A stretch of 64,000 nt of DNA from Liolophura sinensis (GCF_032854445.1 NC_088301.1:54795187-54859186), one strand, 5' to 3'. Shown: positions 11,900-25,882, counted from the first letter of the stretch. Translations and numbers: made by a program. The notes: generated by a model from the sequence alone, not told the origin.

Positions 11900-13926
11900 T
11901 ATTGTTTCGTATTAAGCGTTTTACATTCCACTCAATAGAGGCCTACTAATGGCGAGCTAGAACGTCATCACTTTTCATGATAAATGCCATTTATAAACCG
12001 GTTTTCGTGAGAACTTTGGCCTTTAAGATGACAACACCCAGTAACTTCAAGTCCATAACAGCTGTGTGAAAGCTGTTTACGATCACCACCCAGGCAATAG
12101 GCGTTCGAAGTAAAGCATGTGGATTATATACAGCTAAATTTAATTTGTTACACGCTTGCTTACAGATGGAGAAGGTCATGATGCCAGGCATATATAATGA
12201 GGTTACTTATACAGAGGAAAAGTGAAGTGTATTTATGTTTTGCCGTTTAGGTCGAGATAAAGATGATTAGACAAAACATAAGTCCGGCTTTGTTTATGAT
12301 GATCGACGAGTCATGAGGATCCAGCGGAGCTGTTATTTATTACCATTATATAGGCCTACGAAGTTTTCAGCTTCCAAGCCACATCTCGAACAAAGTGTAT
12401 ATACAAAGTTTTAACTCATTCCTGAATCGACTAACGGGTGGCATGTGTGGATATGTATGAAACAACCTTGATAATGGTAAGCACTGTGATGTAATATTGA
12501 ATGGCAACCTTATTAATTTGGTGCACATAGTTAGCCAGGCACACTCTGACAACTCTTCGGTCGGCTGCATGCCAAACTTGCTCATTCGGTGCACAATTAA
12601 GGGGCTGCGAGTGACTCAGTGGGGATGCTTGAAGAAGATCACATTTATTTATTTGATTGTTGTTTAATGCAACTTGAGAACTACCTTTCAACATAAACAG
12701 GAAGCATTTGTCAATATACAGACCCCTCCTCTCTCAACACGACAGACCAGACATACACTTGACACCATTGGTGCCAGTATTGGCTCGTCATTTTACTCTG
12801 ATATGACCTATACCAATTTACCGGTTGCTCGATCTTCATAGGCGGCTGATAACTTGTGTCAAGCTTTGGGGAAATGACAAATTGCCCTTCCAGTTTACAC
12901 CTATCATTGGTAGAGTATTTATATGATAAAGTCAGTGAACCTAAAACCTGCATGTGTATTGTTTAGGCCATAATAGTTCTGCTTCTTTTAACTCCTATGC
13001 TCAGACAAGCACAGAGCTATTTCGCTGCGGTTGTTACGGCTTTGATCAATGCGACCAAGTGTTTGAATCCAGGACTGACTGCGCCAAAATCGATACTGTA
13101 CTAGGTTAGATTTCAATATCTCATTCACTTATGATGCCAAAGCATTGTCTTTTTTCTATTTTTGTAACGTCGGTATTTCAAATCTGAATTGATTTGTTTT
13201 TGTCTTAAAAACCAGAATCTACAGAGTCACCCTGTCCCCTTTAATATAAACTAACCTATAGAAAAACCGTTGAACATTTAGTGAATTAATTGAAATTTAA
13301 TTTAATTAATAGTGAATTTCAAAGTGAAAGTAAGCGACTTTACTTCGTTAAGAATAAAGTCGTGCACAATGGCATGTACAACAAATCATGCATGCGTTAT
13401 ATTTTTATACTGACTTACACAGAATATCAGCATTAGGATTTTGCCTAAGTTTAATTTAATTACTGAAAAAATGTTGCAATTAAGTATGAAAACACGACGT
13501 ATAAAATATAAAAAGCGTAGGCAGTCTGAGAGCCACGAATGGCCTTTATCGTATACATCATATGCTTCCTAAGCATTGATGTCTCTCAAATCTCCGAATT
13601 TAGTTCGGGGACAAATCCGTAAACATCTGGTTATATTATTTCTTCGTACAGCATCTATATTATAAATTTTTTGAAGTTAAAGTTTTATAAAAAAAAAAGA
13701 AAGAATGAAAAAAAAAACGAGCTTATGTGAAAATAAGTGTTCTGGATCTATATAGGTCTGTTACAGAAATGTATACACCTTAAAACTTCTCATGCCAGTG
13801 TTTTTCCATTCCCATTGCGTTAATCTGCCGCTATATCTTCTGTTCATTCTTAAAGTTTGAGAGGTAACGTATATCGTCGTATCAAGGCCTAAAATCTATC
13901 TACGTGGTGTCAAGTTCAACCGCGTC
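11900..13926. other. no gene recognised
   Basis: AT-rich intergenic sequence. Open frames on both strands near 12367-12953 overlap one another in several frames and show no motif or splice context. I see no supported feature until the possible exon at 13927. Confidence 0.4.
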
Positions 13927-16900
13927 ATGTCAAAGGTGAAAACAGCCTGCCAATCCGCTTGCCATTGTAAATATTGTAAAAACGCTCCCGTAGTTCTGTT
14001 GTTAAAGAACAAAGATTTCATCTTCTGGCCAACAATATTTGACCGTATACCAAACCGGCATTGCAACAATGTGCACTTAGCAGCTAATATCGTAGTTGAA
14101 AGGAAATGTCTATACGATGTGTGGTTGAAAGCAAACAAGTCGTTCCTTAAAGAGAAATCCAGGTAGGGGCTTACCCCAATCCTTTAAATCTATGCGATTA
14201 ATCCAGGCAGCCTTTAGAGTGATTAACGTCTTAGGGCATAGTTTGTCACCAGGCAACGCCCTCGCTATGGAGCATCTTAGTAGGTGAGTTTAATATTTTA
14301 AGGACTGTTGGCTAAGTGAGTGTGCACATTGCAATTTGGAAAACACGAACAGAATGATTGACCACACTTCCCAACCCCTTTCCTCCGGGTAAGTATTCTT
14401 GCCTTCGTTCTTGTAGCACATGGAAGGATCGCGTTTAATTATTGATCACGTTCATGCCTACAGTATGAGTATGAGTTACATGTAGGAGTGGAATGATGTC
14501 TCGCTTCACGCTTTCCGGATTATTTAAGTTTCTGTGATTTCTCAAAAATGGGATGTTTTTCATTATTTCTGGCGGATGAGGTACATAATGTCTCCTAAGC
14601 AAGTTAGTTTGATACTATACTTGACACTGTAACTGTAAGCTTATAGTATAGTTTAATACATCTTCATGCAAGTTCTGGCATATTTTAACCAACGAGCGAT
14701 TTATTTACTTTTTCTAGAAATATTTCACTTATTGCATGACGGCAGTCAGTGTTTTGGACGAAAGCAGGTATAGCCTTGTTGAAACCACCACACCTCTTAT
14801 AAAGTACTGACTAAACCTTCTGACTTTAAAGCCGAAGTGAAATGTTTCGAGCTGGTTTCGAACATTTGAGGTCACAGGTTAAAGGCTGTACATGTCTTCG
14901 TGTTGAACCCTGGAGCGTCTCTTAGTACAAGGCAGCAACGCAGGCAACTTCGGGTCAACATTTCCAAGCTGACTATAGTCTAATACCACAGAATTAAAAA
15001 CATCTCCAATAATTTTACTGGTTAGCCCTATATACAAGAAAATAATTGTAGAAAACAAGTAGTGTTACGTTCTGTTTGTAGTTTCAGTGCCCTTAATTCC
15101 TTTCTTTTTTTGTGTTGTCGTTGTTGAGGTAAAGATCAGAAAACGTCTTTATAAATATAACTCCATATGCTCAGATCAATTGTAATGGTCATAATCAATT
15201 GTAGACGATGGAATCGCTTCATTTTGTTCGACGTATTAAATTACTTTGTGTTGATCGCATGATCCCCATTACATACTTGATTTTATAAGGGTGTTGGGAT
15301 TAACAATCAACCCAACCGGTGACCTGTACTAATGCACATTGACCCTTTTCAGGGGGTACATTCCCTCTTGCCGATTGTTGTAATGTATGTTCATGCCCAG
15401 CCAACAACTTTCTCGTGCGATCGCCTTATTGTGTATTGTAAGCGTGATCAGTAATGTGTAGAAGTCTGAAAATCATGCAAGGCACGATTGATCATGTATG
15501 AGGTTTGATCATGTATGAGGTTTGATCATGTATGAGGTTTATCCACGAACACTGTCGATATGTGGTACCACTGAGCATCCCGTATGGAATGGACACACGA
15601 TGACAATTATGGTAACATATGGAAAACTTCAGAGCACCTTATACCAGTAAAACAACTCTGGTCAACAGTGTATAGGACGTCTGATATCTGCACGTCATTT
15701 ACACTGTGTACTTATATGCTAGGTGAAACTTCCCCTTTTAATGAATTAATACGTTTCCTGCATTGAAGGTGACAAACAAATGCCGAGTCGATAAAGCATG
15801 TCATTTTCAAGTCTAGACCGTTTAATTCGACAGATTTGCTCTTGTGCACGATTGTATCATGGAGTAGTTTACCGCAAATTTATGACCAGGATTAATTCTG
15901 CCAGATGTCCATATTGGATTTACCTCCTGCAGATCAAATTACTCTTTACGATGCTGTCTGGTGTCAACTGGTGCTTTCTGCCGTCGCTGACATGCGTCGT
16001 CTGCACCTTACACGTTGTATGTTCAAGCTCAGCGTTAGGTTTACAGGTATGTTCACAACGCTCGTCTAAACCTCTCCGGGAGACGTGTCAATTATATTCC
16101 GTTATTACCTCTGGGTCAAGCTGCCAGACATGAACCTCATTCATCAAAAAATATGCATTGGTCGTTAGTATACTTCCAGAAAGCCAAACTGTCGGCTACA
16201 ATTTGCTTAGTGGCCCGTCTCCTGCGTTATCTACACAGGTTATCAATCAGTGAGGGAACAGCGGTAGCGGTGCCGCGCTTGAGACAATCGCTTAGCTAAT
16301 ATTCATGGGTTAATCATCAGTCTTAAACCCGACATTATCGTCTCAAGAACTGGCTTTAATTAGTCCTTCGCACTGCAAGAAACAGCTAGTACGTATAAAC
16401 ACATGACAGTCTACTCATGGCTAATATATAAGGAGAGGATAAAAACTTTATTTTAGCGTACGGTATATGTAAGAGATAGGTGGACTGAATACAGACTATA
16501 CTCGCACTCTTAATTCATTTGGTTAATTTGTACGCGGTTTTTTTTTTAAATTTATTTATTTATTTATTTTTTGCAGCCTGAGCTCTTGGTCACGGTACGA
16601 CGTGGGACAATACCGCCCTAGCAGCACCGATCACTGGGCCAAGAACAGAACCAAGGTAAAGCCCCAGTATATCTCCCTTTTGCGATCTGTAACGAACTTA
16701 TATACTTTATGTGAACTCCGTTATATTTTTGGGAGTTAAGTTATATACCACAGATATATTTACTGTGATCCATGTGAATATACCACAGTATTCCAGAAAT
16801 CTAGTTGGGCGTATTGGTATAGTAAATTGGTGGTACTATCGATTCCAGGTAAGCTTATTCATTGCACTCCTGTATTCTGGCTATTACGTATTATTCGCAA

Positions 16901-18833
16901 ATATAAGACTGTGAATCTGTGCGTCGAATCAGACACTTGTATACTAAACGTCAACAAAAATGGACGTTGCTAATCAATAATTGCAAGGCTATTTCTCGAA
17001 ATGGGGATTAACACAAACCACCAAAGAAGTGAGACAGTGTTTGAAGTACGAAATTAGGACAGAATAATGACGCTCTTTTCAGATAATATATATTTCCTGT
17101 AAAAGAGAGGTTGGTTGTCTATATTTAATACAGCACATGTAACTTTCGAAGTGTTTGGATATATGAGCATCTGGTATTTAGCCTATGAAAGTGAAAGAGT
17201 GGGGTGCAAAGTTGACAATGAGTAAAAAAAAACTTGTTTACAACAACATGGACATGCACGCAGGTATGCCACAATTCAAAGCCTTACTGTGTCTGTGTAT
17301 ATAGCGATAGTTGACTATGGAGTGATTTTCATCTATGGTTGACTCTTCTAATTTCTTCAGCGCCACTTTCAACTTTACTTTAAATCACCATTAAATTCAC
17401 ATCAGTAATCGCATTTCTATTGTTCTTTACCGTTTCAGGCATTGCTGGGTCTCGAGCCACGGTCACAGACGTTCATTAGACAAATAAGACCAGGTGAATA
17501 CATGTATATATGTGTTTAATCATCAGCTTTAATCGAATGTTAGGTTATATTTCAGAATATCTGCTGTGCTTATTCTTACATTGGATGGCACATTTTAAAA
17601 ATATATGGTAAATCTGTTTAGTCGAAAATGTCATGGAGCACTTGTATAACTATATGGCTGCTAGACTGCTTTAGACCAGGTAAGTCGAAAGTTGCAGATC
17701 ATTTTAAGGCACATCATATTAATGCTGCATTTACGTTGTGTATTATGACTGATAAACATCCTGTTTTACGTTATATACATTATTGATTTTCTACAAAGAT
17801 ACATGACGTATTGAGATATTTTATACCGGGTTCTTATACCATTGAGAAAAGGACCCCCATTTATATCTGTATAATATGATTATCGTGCTTGGCTTGTCCA
17901 AGCTTGCTAATCTTTACTACATAGAAATAGAGACTGTATGAAAAAGTGAATGTATATAACTTTCTTTCTTGTTTACAGTGCCCACGTCCTTTGACGAACT
18001 CGTTGCTGGCGGCCTAAAGATGTCCCAGAACGGGTTGCCCCAACCTGCTCGGCAGAGTCTGAGACTCAGCCGGGAAAAAACCAGGACGTCCTTTAACGAA
18101 CGCGCCAAATCCGGTTTCCAGTACTGGTTGATTGACAGACCAAAACCAACTTCTTGTAAGTGGGATAAATATATAAATTAACGTATAGTTGTTTATATGG
18201 TCAAAAATAACCAGTGTTTGTGAAACTTTGTAATCAATCGGAGCATCAGCTATAGCTTTCTCCATATAAGTGTGCATGATCATTAATCACCTGTTCATGC
18301 AGAAACGATGGAAACATAACATGTAATACATCAGTGACATGGAATGTCGTCGTTGCAGCGAGTTCAAGCCCAGATCATACTGACTTGCTCTCTCGTAGAA
18401 CACGTGGGATGGTCTGACAGCAAAGTGCCGATGGCCATGGGTCTCTCAACGATCCTACCGTCCCCATAATGCTAGCCCCTGTCGTTTAAATTAGATAAGA
18501 TCTGAGATCTGTTTCATTCTTCCCAGTTTAGCTTTCAGAAATGGAAGCCATGCTGGGAACGTGACCAAGCGACCTCAGAGCTACAGTGAAATATTCTTGG
18601 GTACAGCATAAAACTCCAGTCAGATAAATTAATAAATAGTTAAGAAATTTTTGCTCAGGCTGTAACGCATAACGGTTAAATCACTTTTTTCACCCAAAAT
18701 GTGGCCTGGTTACACATACACATTTTCTTATCGATTGCTTATATTTCATTCTTTGTTCTCGGTTTCAGTTGGAAAATACGGAATGGGATCTTACAAAACG
18801 GTCCTAGGAATAGGCAATGCTCCCAGAACTTAA
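13927..18833 (+). CDS. unrecognised protein, about 203 residues, five exons
   Basis: Exons: 13927-14162, 16577-16655, 17439-17493, 17979-18155 and 18769-18833 (TAA). All junctions are GT-AG and all phases agree, giving 612 coding bases. Exon 1 is the least sure: it starts at an ATG, carries a Cys cluster (C-x3-C-x-C-x2-C near residues 8-17) and ends two bases into a Ser codon, matching the phase of exon 2. The rest is basic and rich in Ser, Arg and aromatic residues, with phrases SSWSRYDVGQYRP, TSFDELVAGGLKMSQNG, GFQYWLIDRPKP and a C-terminal FGKYGMGSYKTVLGIGNAPRT. There is no signal peptide or membrane segment. Short Tyr/Gly/Pro-rich proteins like this are often axonemal microtubule inner proteins, but that is only a resemblance in style; the family is not recognised. 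AATAAA occurs at 19743-19748. An extra exon in the 2.4-kb first intron is possible. Confidence 0.55.
15489..15540. repeat. 17-bp tandem repeat, three copies
   Basis: The unit GATCATGTATGAGGTTT is repeated three times in a row, the last copy slightly changed. It lies in the first intron of the gene at 13927-18833. Confidence 0.7.
18340..18640 (+). repeat. degenerate tRNA-headed SINE
   Basis: A decayed copy with GCGAGTTCAAGCCCAG (B-box-like) near 18357, GGTCTGACAGCAAAG, ATGGCCATGGGTCTC and CCCATAATGCTAG, and the tail GTGAAATATTCTTGGGTACAGCATAAAAC near 18587. It lies in the last intron of the gene at 13927-18833. An insertion seems to split it near 18480-18560. Confidence 0.5.
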
Positions 18834-20173
18834 TGGTCATTTTTCGTTACACCTAACTTCGCTATCTCTATCTATGCAACTCCTTCGGGACAAGGTTGTT
18901 GACATTACACAAAACACTATACCATGCCGTTTGTGATAATACAGCAATGTTAAAAAAAATTCATTTTATTGATGTCGGTATGTACACAGATGATACTTTC
19001 AACGATGCCCTTACATTTTATGTTTTTGATCTCTGTTGTCTTCTTTAAGTTTAAAACATTCCCAGTGTAGACAAATACTGTTAGCGACGGTTGGTTGATG
19101 TTAAGTTATGTAAATATTGTAAATAGTATTTATGTTGCCCTGCTTTTAGTCCGGAATCTCTTGCGTATATAGGGTCAAATCATGTTTCGCTTGCTGTACC
19201 AATGTCAAAAAGGATGATTGTTCTTCTAAACTTAACACTATGTAAGGTTTTGTCTAGTATTTATGCTGTTTGAGGGACATTAATTTAAGATATTTATAAG
19301 TATCTTTGTTTTCCTCTTTCGTGTTTCCTTCTTTATCTAATTTGTGTTACCGGACTTGTTTATTTATGTTGATGTACAAATATTCCTAAGGTAGAGTTAT
19401 CGCATGATATAACAGCCTTAGCATTTGCCATAGCAGTATTACATTTGTTGTATAGAATTTGTTTGACCACTTATAGAATGATATCGTGTTCTTGTAATAT
19501 TTTGTTGTTCAAAATACACTCATAAAGGACTAGTGGTCAGTGACTTGCCCACTACACACAAGGTATATCAAATAAATGCAGGACATGCACCTTGTGAAGC
19601 TATGCTTTGCTTTGTGTATATGTTGTAAATAAATCTGATCACAGAAAGTTGCCTTATTGTGTTTTGTCAGTGCGTTTATCAATCTAAGGCGGTATGTAGA
19701 TACACAGATAGATCTACCTTCCAAATACCTGTGTCTTTGGTCAATAAAGAAATGTGTAATATTTAATATAAAGAGAGGTTCACGTAGTCACGCGTACTCT
19801 TGATGAGTGGTAACTTAACATTTTACCCCTTTGTGATAGTGATTAATTTACAACATGCAGGAATGGAACACAACCCCTCGCATGCTAAATAACGCGCATC
19901 ACCAACAATAATGAGATATACGCTTGTCAAATACGTCGGAGGCAAAACGCTTTTCATGATTTCACTTAATAAAAACTAGTTTTTGGATTAATACAATGAA
20001 ACCTACTGGGCAGTGGTTACAAGAAGTTGTTATCCATAAATACAGTGGTTTCGATGACTTAATTTCTAAATGAAACTTAGATGGTTCTTACTCGTCCTTA
20101 TAAGTGGGGAACCCGCCTAAAGTAATTTTGGTCGTATTTACTGTATATAGGCTCCTGTTAGTTCCTGCCTTTG

Positions 20174-20245
20174 AGAACAAGATAACTGGCCGAACAAGAT
20201 AACTGGCCGAACAAGATTAGTGGCCGAACAAGATTAGTGGCCAAA
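20174..20245. repeat. 17-bp tandem repeat, four copies
   Basis: Two copies of GAACAAGATAACTGGCC are followed by two of the variant GAACAAGATTAGTGGCC, head to tail. Confidence 0.75.
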
Positions 20246-21395
20246 CTAGTAACACAGTACTCACATATTACAAGAAAATAATGCCAACAATGTAGCTCGT
20301 TACACGAAACCACTGGGTGCATGTTACTAGAGCACAATCCTTGCTTCTGGGATGCAACGTTATTGAGGCCACTGTTAAAGGTTCATGTCACCTTTAATAA
20401 CGTCACTAAGTACACGTGTCTTGTTATGCTGACTGAATAGCCATCCATCCATGAGTGGAATCATTGGCGTGTCTTGCGATTTCGAGTAATGGCACAAGAA
20501 ATTTTTGGGAAGAGAATCATGAAATTCTGCAACAATTTATTTCCTGGCTCTATACATAGTTCAATAGACTTGGACGCAGCTGGATTCGAACGTCCGACCT
20601 TATTGTTCAAGGCCTAGTGCTGTCAAGTGCAGCAGATTTACTTACTGACTAATGATTGTTGATCGCCATGCAGCTGGTCACAGGATCATGAGACTGTGTT
20701 ACACTTAAGTCAGGCTTAATATTAATTTCAAATCAGTTTACTGGCCTAAAATTGAAATATAAGCCTACGTTCGTGATTTTTATTTTAATTTAGAAAGATG
20801 TCTTATATTTTTAGCACCAAATTGAAAATTAAATCTCAAATCTAAGTTCAGGACCACTACCAAATGTTAATCGTGGGGGCTAGGGTTTTCCATGGCCACG
20901 ATCGAAGAGAAAAGATTGATACAGGCCGGACTAGTGCGGACCAAGGCATGATTTTGAGAAAGCTAATGCATGGGCGATACACGTCTTGAGAATAACTGTA
21001 CAGTATGTACGCAACCACGAGCTGAAACCCACATCTCATAATGGTAATTGTGTTTTTACGAACCCTGTGCCAACATGTCCGGAAAAATAATTTGGCCATT
21101 TAAGCTCCTAGCAGATCACCACACCCACTATACAGTGGTCAGGGCTGACCATGAGAAAAGCGTGTCGCCATTGTACTGATCAGAGGACCAAGAGGATATC
21201 GAGTTATTGTCTAAAAAGAAATGTTTCCTTCAAAAGTCAAAAAAAACAACTTCTTATTTAGGTTAATATACATGTATATCTTTTTAAATTGCTGTGACAG
21301 TGTGTATATAGCAGATCGATATCTAGTGGACGATATAATATATAATTACTGTATCGCTTCTGGTTCAGATTCACCCGGCCATTTTATATATAGAG

Positions 21396-21402
21396 TATAA
21401 AA
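21396..21402 (+). promoter_or_regulatory. TATA-box candidate for the Rolling stone-like gene
   Basis: TATAAAA inside ATATAGAGTATAAAAACG lies about 280 bases upstream of the ATG at 21682, in the same orientation, with no other gene between. No transcription start is known, so this is positional evidence only. Confidence 0.35.
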
Positions 21403-21681
21403 ACGAGCTGTCTAGCCCTCTTGAGCCTCACATGCATGCATTCAACTTCCAGTCTCGGGTCAGTGGACTGCATGTTATTGAAGCGGCTCACGGCCTGTAT
21501 ATAGTAAAACGCTAGTATTTGAAAGGATGTGTGACCCAGAGCAGTGAAACATAGACATAGCTATAGGACCGGACGACAGTATATACTGTTGCTTCATATA
21601 TATATATACAAAGCTGTGCATGTTTGACCTCAAGGGAGCTTGAGGTATTTAGTTATTTACTTTAATTAATTCTGCTGAGAC

Positions 21682-24600
21682 ATGGGTTGTTCTGAGTGGT
21701 GTAAACAGGAATTCAAGCCTTGTAACTTTGGTTTTGGTAAGCATCTGCGCCCTGAACTCACAGTCACCTCACAGGTAAGTCATTTTCAGGTGAAATGAAA
21801 CGCTGGGAATTGCACACCCTCTTCAGACCGATACCCGATCGAAGGTATCGATTTGTATATATCGCAAATAGAGCTAGAATATCTACTGCACTCGCCAGTT
21901 ACATGTATCATCAGTGTATGTGCTGATAACCATGTTCTGTCATACTGCCATCAGTCCTTAGAAAATCTACAAACGGTAATACAAATATTAAGTACCCTTC
22001 TCCTTTGAACCTGATCCTTGTGTAAGGGTTCAAAGTTCAACAACTGAAAGCTGCATAGTTCTTAATTAAGCTGCATGGTGAAATGTCATAATTTGGCTGT
22101 AGCTTTATGTCGGGAGCAGATATATTCAAACGTGCACATCTGTTGAATAGATGTGACTAAAGGGTATCTGTTAATATGGTCCTGTTAATATGTCAGGTTT
22201 AACATCTATCCGTAATGAAGCCTTGAAAAGGCATATACGTTTGGCACAACAGGGAAAGAGGGAAAAGTAAACATCGGAAACGTTGCTCTCCTAGAGCCCC
22301 TTGCTATGTGGTTCAGACAGTTAATGAGGCACTTGACCAACCAGGCCTCGTGTTCGAATCCATCTCTCGCTGTTAAGGCCGCGGTTTGGTCAGACTTGCC
22401 CCTGGCCTTGGCCACATTACCACCAGTCACACAGACAATTAAATAATACTTTGAATTTGTACACTTTCACTTTCGGAAATTTACATTTAATAAAAGGCAG
22501 TATGCGATTTGGTAGGGAATGGTCATGTTTAAGTCCTATGCTCGAAGCATTGGCCCACATATAAATAATTATTTAACTTTTAAATTCCCAACATTGTGAT
22601 GGAAACTATGTGAATCTTTAATTTGATATTAGGCACACTACAGTATACATTTATTATATAATTTACTGCATAGATACTTCATGCATTTAGTGTCATGTTT
22701 GTTTTTTGTTTTGTTTTTTCATTTGTATATAGTGGCCGAGCCTACCGCCAGTGATATACTTGGCATGGAGATGGTTCGCTTTTGCCTACCACCTCGCATG
22801 GCTAATCGTAACTGTGGCAGCAGCAACGATATATACCGCCGGTCGGGCCACGTGGTTCGCCTATCTCACAAACTGGACATACTTCCTCTTGACGGTTGAC
22901 GTCCTCATAGAGGCTCTGGCTTCACTGGTATGGTATTTTCGAGCTCGGAATCCAAACGTCGGTGAGTTTCCCACTTAATGACCGATTTAGATCACCTATA
23001 CAGATACATTTGTATTACATACACAGTGCCAGTACCATCGTCTATTTACATGTTCAGTAATATTTATGTTATGATTTGCGAACTGAACGCACGTTACAGA
23101 TGCAATTATTTGTCCGTATATAACCGTTATTGTAGAGCCTACACTTAGTTAAAATGGGCATTTGTCAAAGCAGTTGTGGTGATATGCCTGCTTACACACG
23201 GTGATATAGGTATAGCTGACATCATTCTAGATATATATAGCACTGAGCTGTGCATGCACCCATAACCCCTAACAATTTTGGTGAAAGTACTGCAGTGTAT
23301 GGCCACAGTGATGTTTATCACACAGCACCATAAAGTGGTCTTTATGATATACACGAAACAAAAGTTTGAGATTCCTTGACTTTAATCTGACGTAATTTTC
23401 ATTTATTTGGATTGCCAAGTTCCAGCTGCAGGCATCATCTACACTTAAATGATTTTGAAATTCAGCTAGTTGAGGACTTTTTAGTTTCTGGAATGTCTTG
23501 CAGACAAGATTGTATACAACGATAGTTTGAACATCTCACAAAACACGCATACCAACCTACCAACCGGTGTATGGGGTAGGGGGAGGTTATATATACGACT
23601 CCATGTCCATGTATTACGGCTTCAGTAATGGTAATCAGGATGATGTTGGAGACAATAAATAAGAGTTAACATCACTGGATATATTTCTTGTCCTATACAA
23701 GTGGTATAAAACTTAAGGACATTTATTGCTAGCGAATGTTTTTATAAAGCGTTGTTCGTTGTGTTCGTCAGATGTTGTTCCAGAGACGACAACTTGGTAC
23801 ATGAAGCTATCCTGGTTCATGTACTCCATAACCACGACGGTGGTTGTGCTCGTCGGCCTCACGTATTGGGTAGTTATATATGCACGTAAGTGATGGTCAT
23901 TTGGGGCGACATATTTCGGCCCATTTCCGTGTAATTTTTTTTTAAAATCCGATATTTCACTTCATTGTATGGGTGGTTAGGTTTAAACCAGGCAGACACC
24001 TGACAAATAGGGCGACTGAGTGAATATAAGGCCGTCGCAACTTGTCAACCGCTGGATTCGAACACGCGGTGAAGAGTTAATATAGTGGCCTTTAAATATT
24101 TTATGTTGTTCTTGGCAAAGCCACTCAACCAAGGCCCCACCCACCAACCAATTTCAGTAGCATTATTCTTGGCCTCTTTCGATGCCTACGTTTGCTGCAA
24201 ATAGAAGTAAACTGATTGTACGGGTACATATACTAATCCCGAGTGTCTTGTCCTCTTTATATGCATTGAAATATAGTCTACCCCCCCCCCCCCCCCCCAC
24301 CCGTCCTTTACTGTTTGACAGCCAGATGTAGAGAAAATGATGTGTTCTTTCAAATAAAGCATGGAGAAATTGCATGCATTAAAGATGACTTGAAGCAACC
24401 CACAAGAAATGGTAGTATGAAATTTTTCGGCCATAATAAATTTTACATTTTTAGACCAGACTATTTTAGTCCCTTAGAAACTGCAAATATTTGTCAGTGA
24501 AACCTTGAACACTGATAAATCCTATACACTTTTGCATACAACTTATTTACATGACTAATTTACCGTATAGCCACACGTCACAAAGCGAACGTGTAATGTG

Positions 24601-25186
24601 GAGACGGCATATTTGTTAATCCCTTGATGTGGTTCTAATTTGAAGCCGGGCGTTGAGCCATTGATACACAAAGATAACGTTGCTCGTGCATGTATAGCAA
24701 ACATGTTATTCACAGTATGATAATCACCACTGTCTTTGCTTTTTTCTTGCAGCTGGTGCAGATGATTTCTATATAGACGTTCAGACGCATGGAATTACAC
24801 TTGTCTACGTGGTGCTGAACCTAGCACTAACAGGTGTGCCCGTTCGCATCTACCACCTTATCTACCCATTCGCCTTCGCCGTCCTGTACACCGTATTCAC
24901 CGTGATTTACTACTATGCTGGCGGAGTCAGCAAGAACGGCAAAAGATACGTTTACAAAGGCGTCTTGGACTGGGCCGACCCTAACACCTCTCTCACCTGG
25001 ATTAGTATATTAGCCTTTGTTGGCATACCTGTAATTCACGTGTTGCTAGTGTACGGCTTACACCTTGTCAGGGTGACAATCCACAACAAGTGTTTTGGCG
25101 ATGACTGCATGGCGGACAACAAAGTTAGGCAGGCCGAAATGACGACTCTTTCAGACGAGAACACAAAATCTTACTGCATCGCATGA
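21682..25186 (+). CDS. rost: Rolling stone (Rost) family multipass membrane protein
   Basis: Exons: 21682-21774, 22733-22961, 23772-23885 and 24753-25186 (TGA), all GT-AG with matching phases, coding 289 residues, about the length of Drosophila Rolling stone. The N-terminus has the family's Cys/Trp start (MGCSEWCKQEF) and PELTVTSQWP. Then come about six membrane segments, near residues 43-65, 78-98, 121-145, 158-175, 178-202 and 226-252. Diagnostic phrases are YLTNWTYFLLTVD in segment 2, the VPVRIYHLIYPFAFAVLYTVF stretch, and YVYKGVLDWADPNTS before the last segment. The hydrophilic C-terminus holds Cys, Asp and Lys and is probably cytosolic. In Drosophila, Rolling stone acts at the plasma membrane in myoblast fusion; the role of lophotrochozoan members is not established. 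The family is expanded in many invertebrates, so one-to-one orthology is not claimed. AATAAA follows at 25423-25428. Confidence 0.9.
22285..22425 (+). repeat. tRNA-derived SINE head, fragment
   Basis: ATGTGGTTCAGACAGTTAATG resembles a pol III A box, and CGTGTTCGAATCCATC is a near-consensus B box. The sequence between and after does not fold into a full tRNA by eye, so this is read as a SINE fragment in intron 1 of the Rost-like gene. Confidence 0.4.
24000..24150 (-). repeat. tRNA-derived SINE fragment, reversed
   Basis: On the minus strand the sequence reads GGGCCTTGGTTGAGTGGC (A-box-like), then GTGTTCGAATCCAGCGG (B box), about 60-70 bp apart. No full cloverleaf is seen. It lies in intron 3 of the Rost-like gene. 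Confidence 0.45.
24279..24300. repeat. poly-C run
   Basis: An almost uninterrupted run of about 20 C residues in intron 3 of the Rost-like gene. Its length may be unreliable in assembly. Confidence 0.9.
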
Positions 25187-25882
25187 TGTAAAGTATAATG
25201 AATGACCAATGCTATACAACCTTTATATTTTCTATGTGAAACGTAAGAAATGTAACATTTGCAAATGATGTTATTTATCGGTGTAATGTTGAAGCATAGA
25301 CATACATAGGCACGTTTTGTACACTAATGTATGTAACATCTGGCCTACAGGTGCATGTCATCATATAGCCGCATACAGATTGATTTATTCGAATAGTGAT
25401 ATATTTAACTTGACTGAATTGCAATAAATCATCGTCTTGTAATGAAAAAAAAATGTGTCTCGCTACTTCGTTCATTACTTTATTTATTTATTTATTTAAA
25501 CCCACCAATCATACATAGGTAAAATTAATAGACAACAATCAAATAAATAACAAACCAATTAATTCTGTCGTTCCATAAGTTCCGGTTGTAAAAAGTCAAA
25601 CTTCCAGTAACAAATGTGAGAAAGACAAACAAGTCTGTGTATTCCGTATTTGTCGGATTATCTTCTCAAGTTTCTAAAAGTTTGATTCACCTTCCCTTTT
25701 AGCTAGACTATATAGGCGAAAACAATTAGTTACCCTATACTATAAGTGGAACGTAATCTTAACCACTGAAATCGGACGTTTTACAGAGCCAAGCAATAGC
25801 AGAGTACAACGACTGAGTGTAGGCCTACAACCCTAAGTTTAATTTCCCATTTAGGGTCAGAGCCAATATACTGTTTAGAGCA

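Larger units (their letters stand above)
18834..21681. other. 3' UTR then intergenic, no further gene seen
   Basis: The first part is probably the 3' UTR of the upstream gene; AATAAA signals occur near 19625 and 19743. A 17-bp repeat (GAACAAGATAACTGGCC and a close variant) is present in four copies at about 20174-20245. A TATA-like element (21396-21402) lies about 280 bp before the next start codon. Confidence 0.4.

Noticed and set aside
13896-14138. 80-codon minus-strand open frame
   Set aside because: It is antisense to the proposed exon 13927-14162, which has a phase-matched partner; the minus frame has none.
20575-20640. B-box-like GGATTCGAACGTCCGACC reversed, possible tRNA
   Set aside because: Only the B-box side is convincing. 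No cloverleaf could be drawn; probably a SINE relic.
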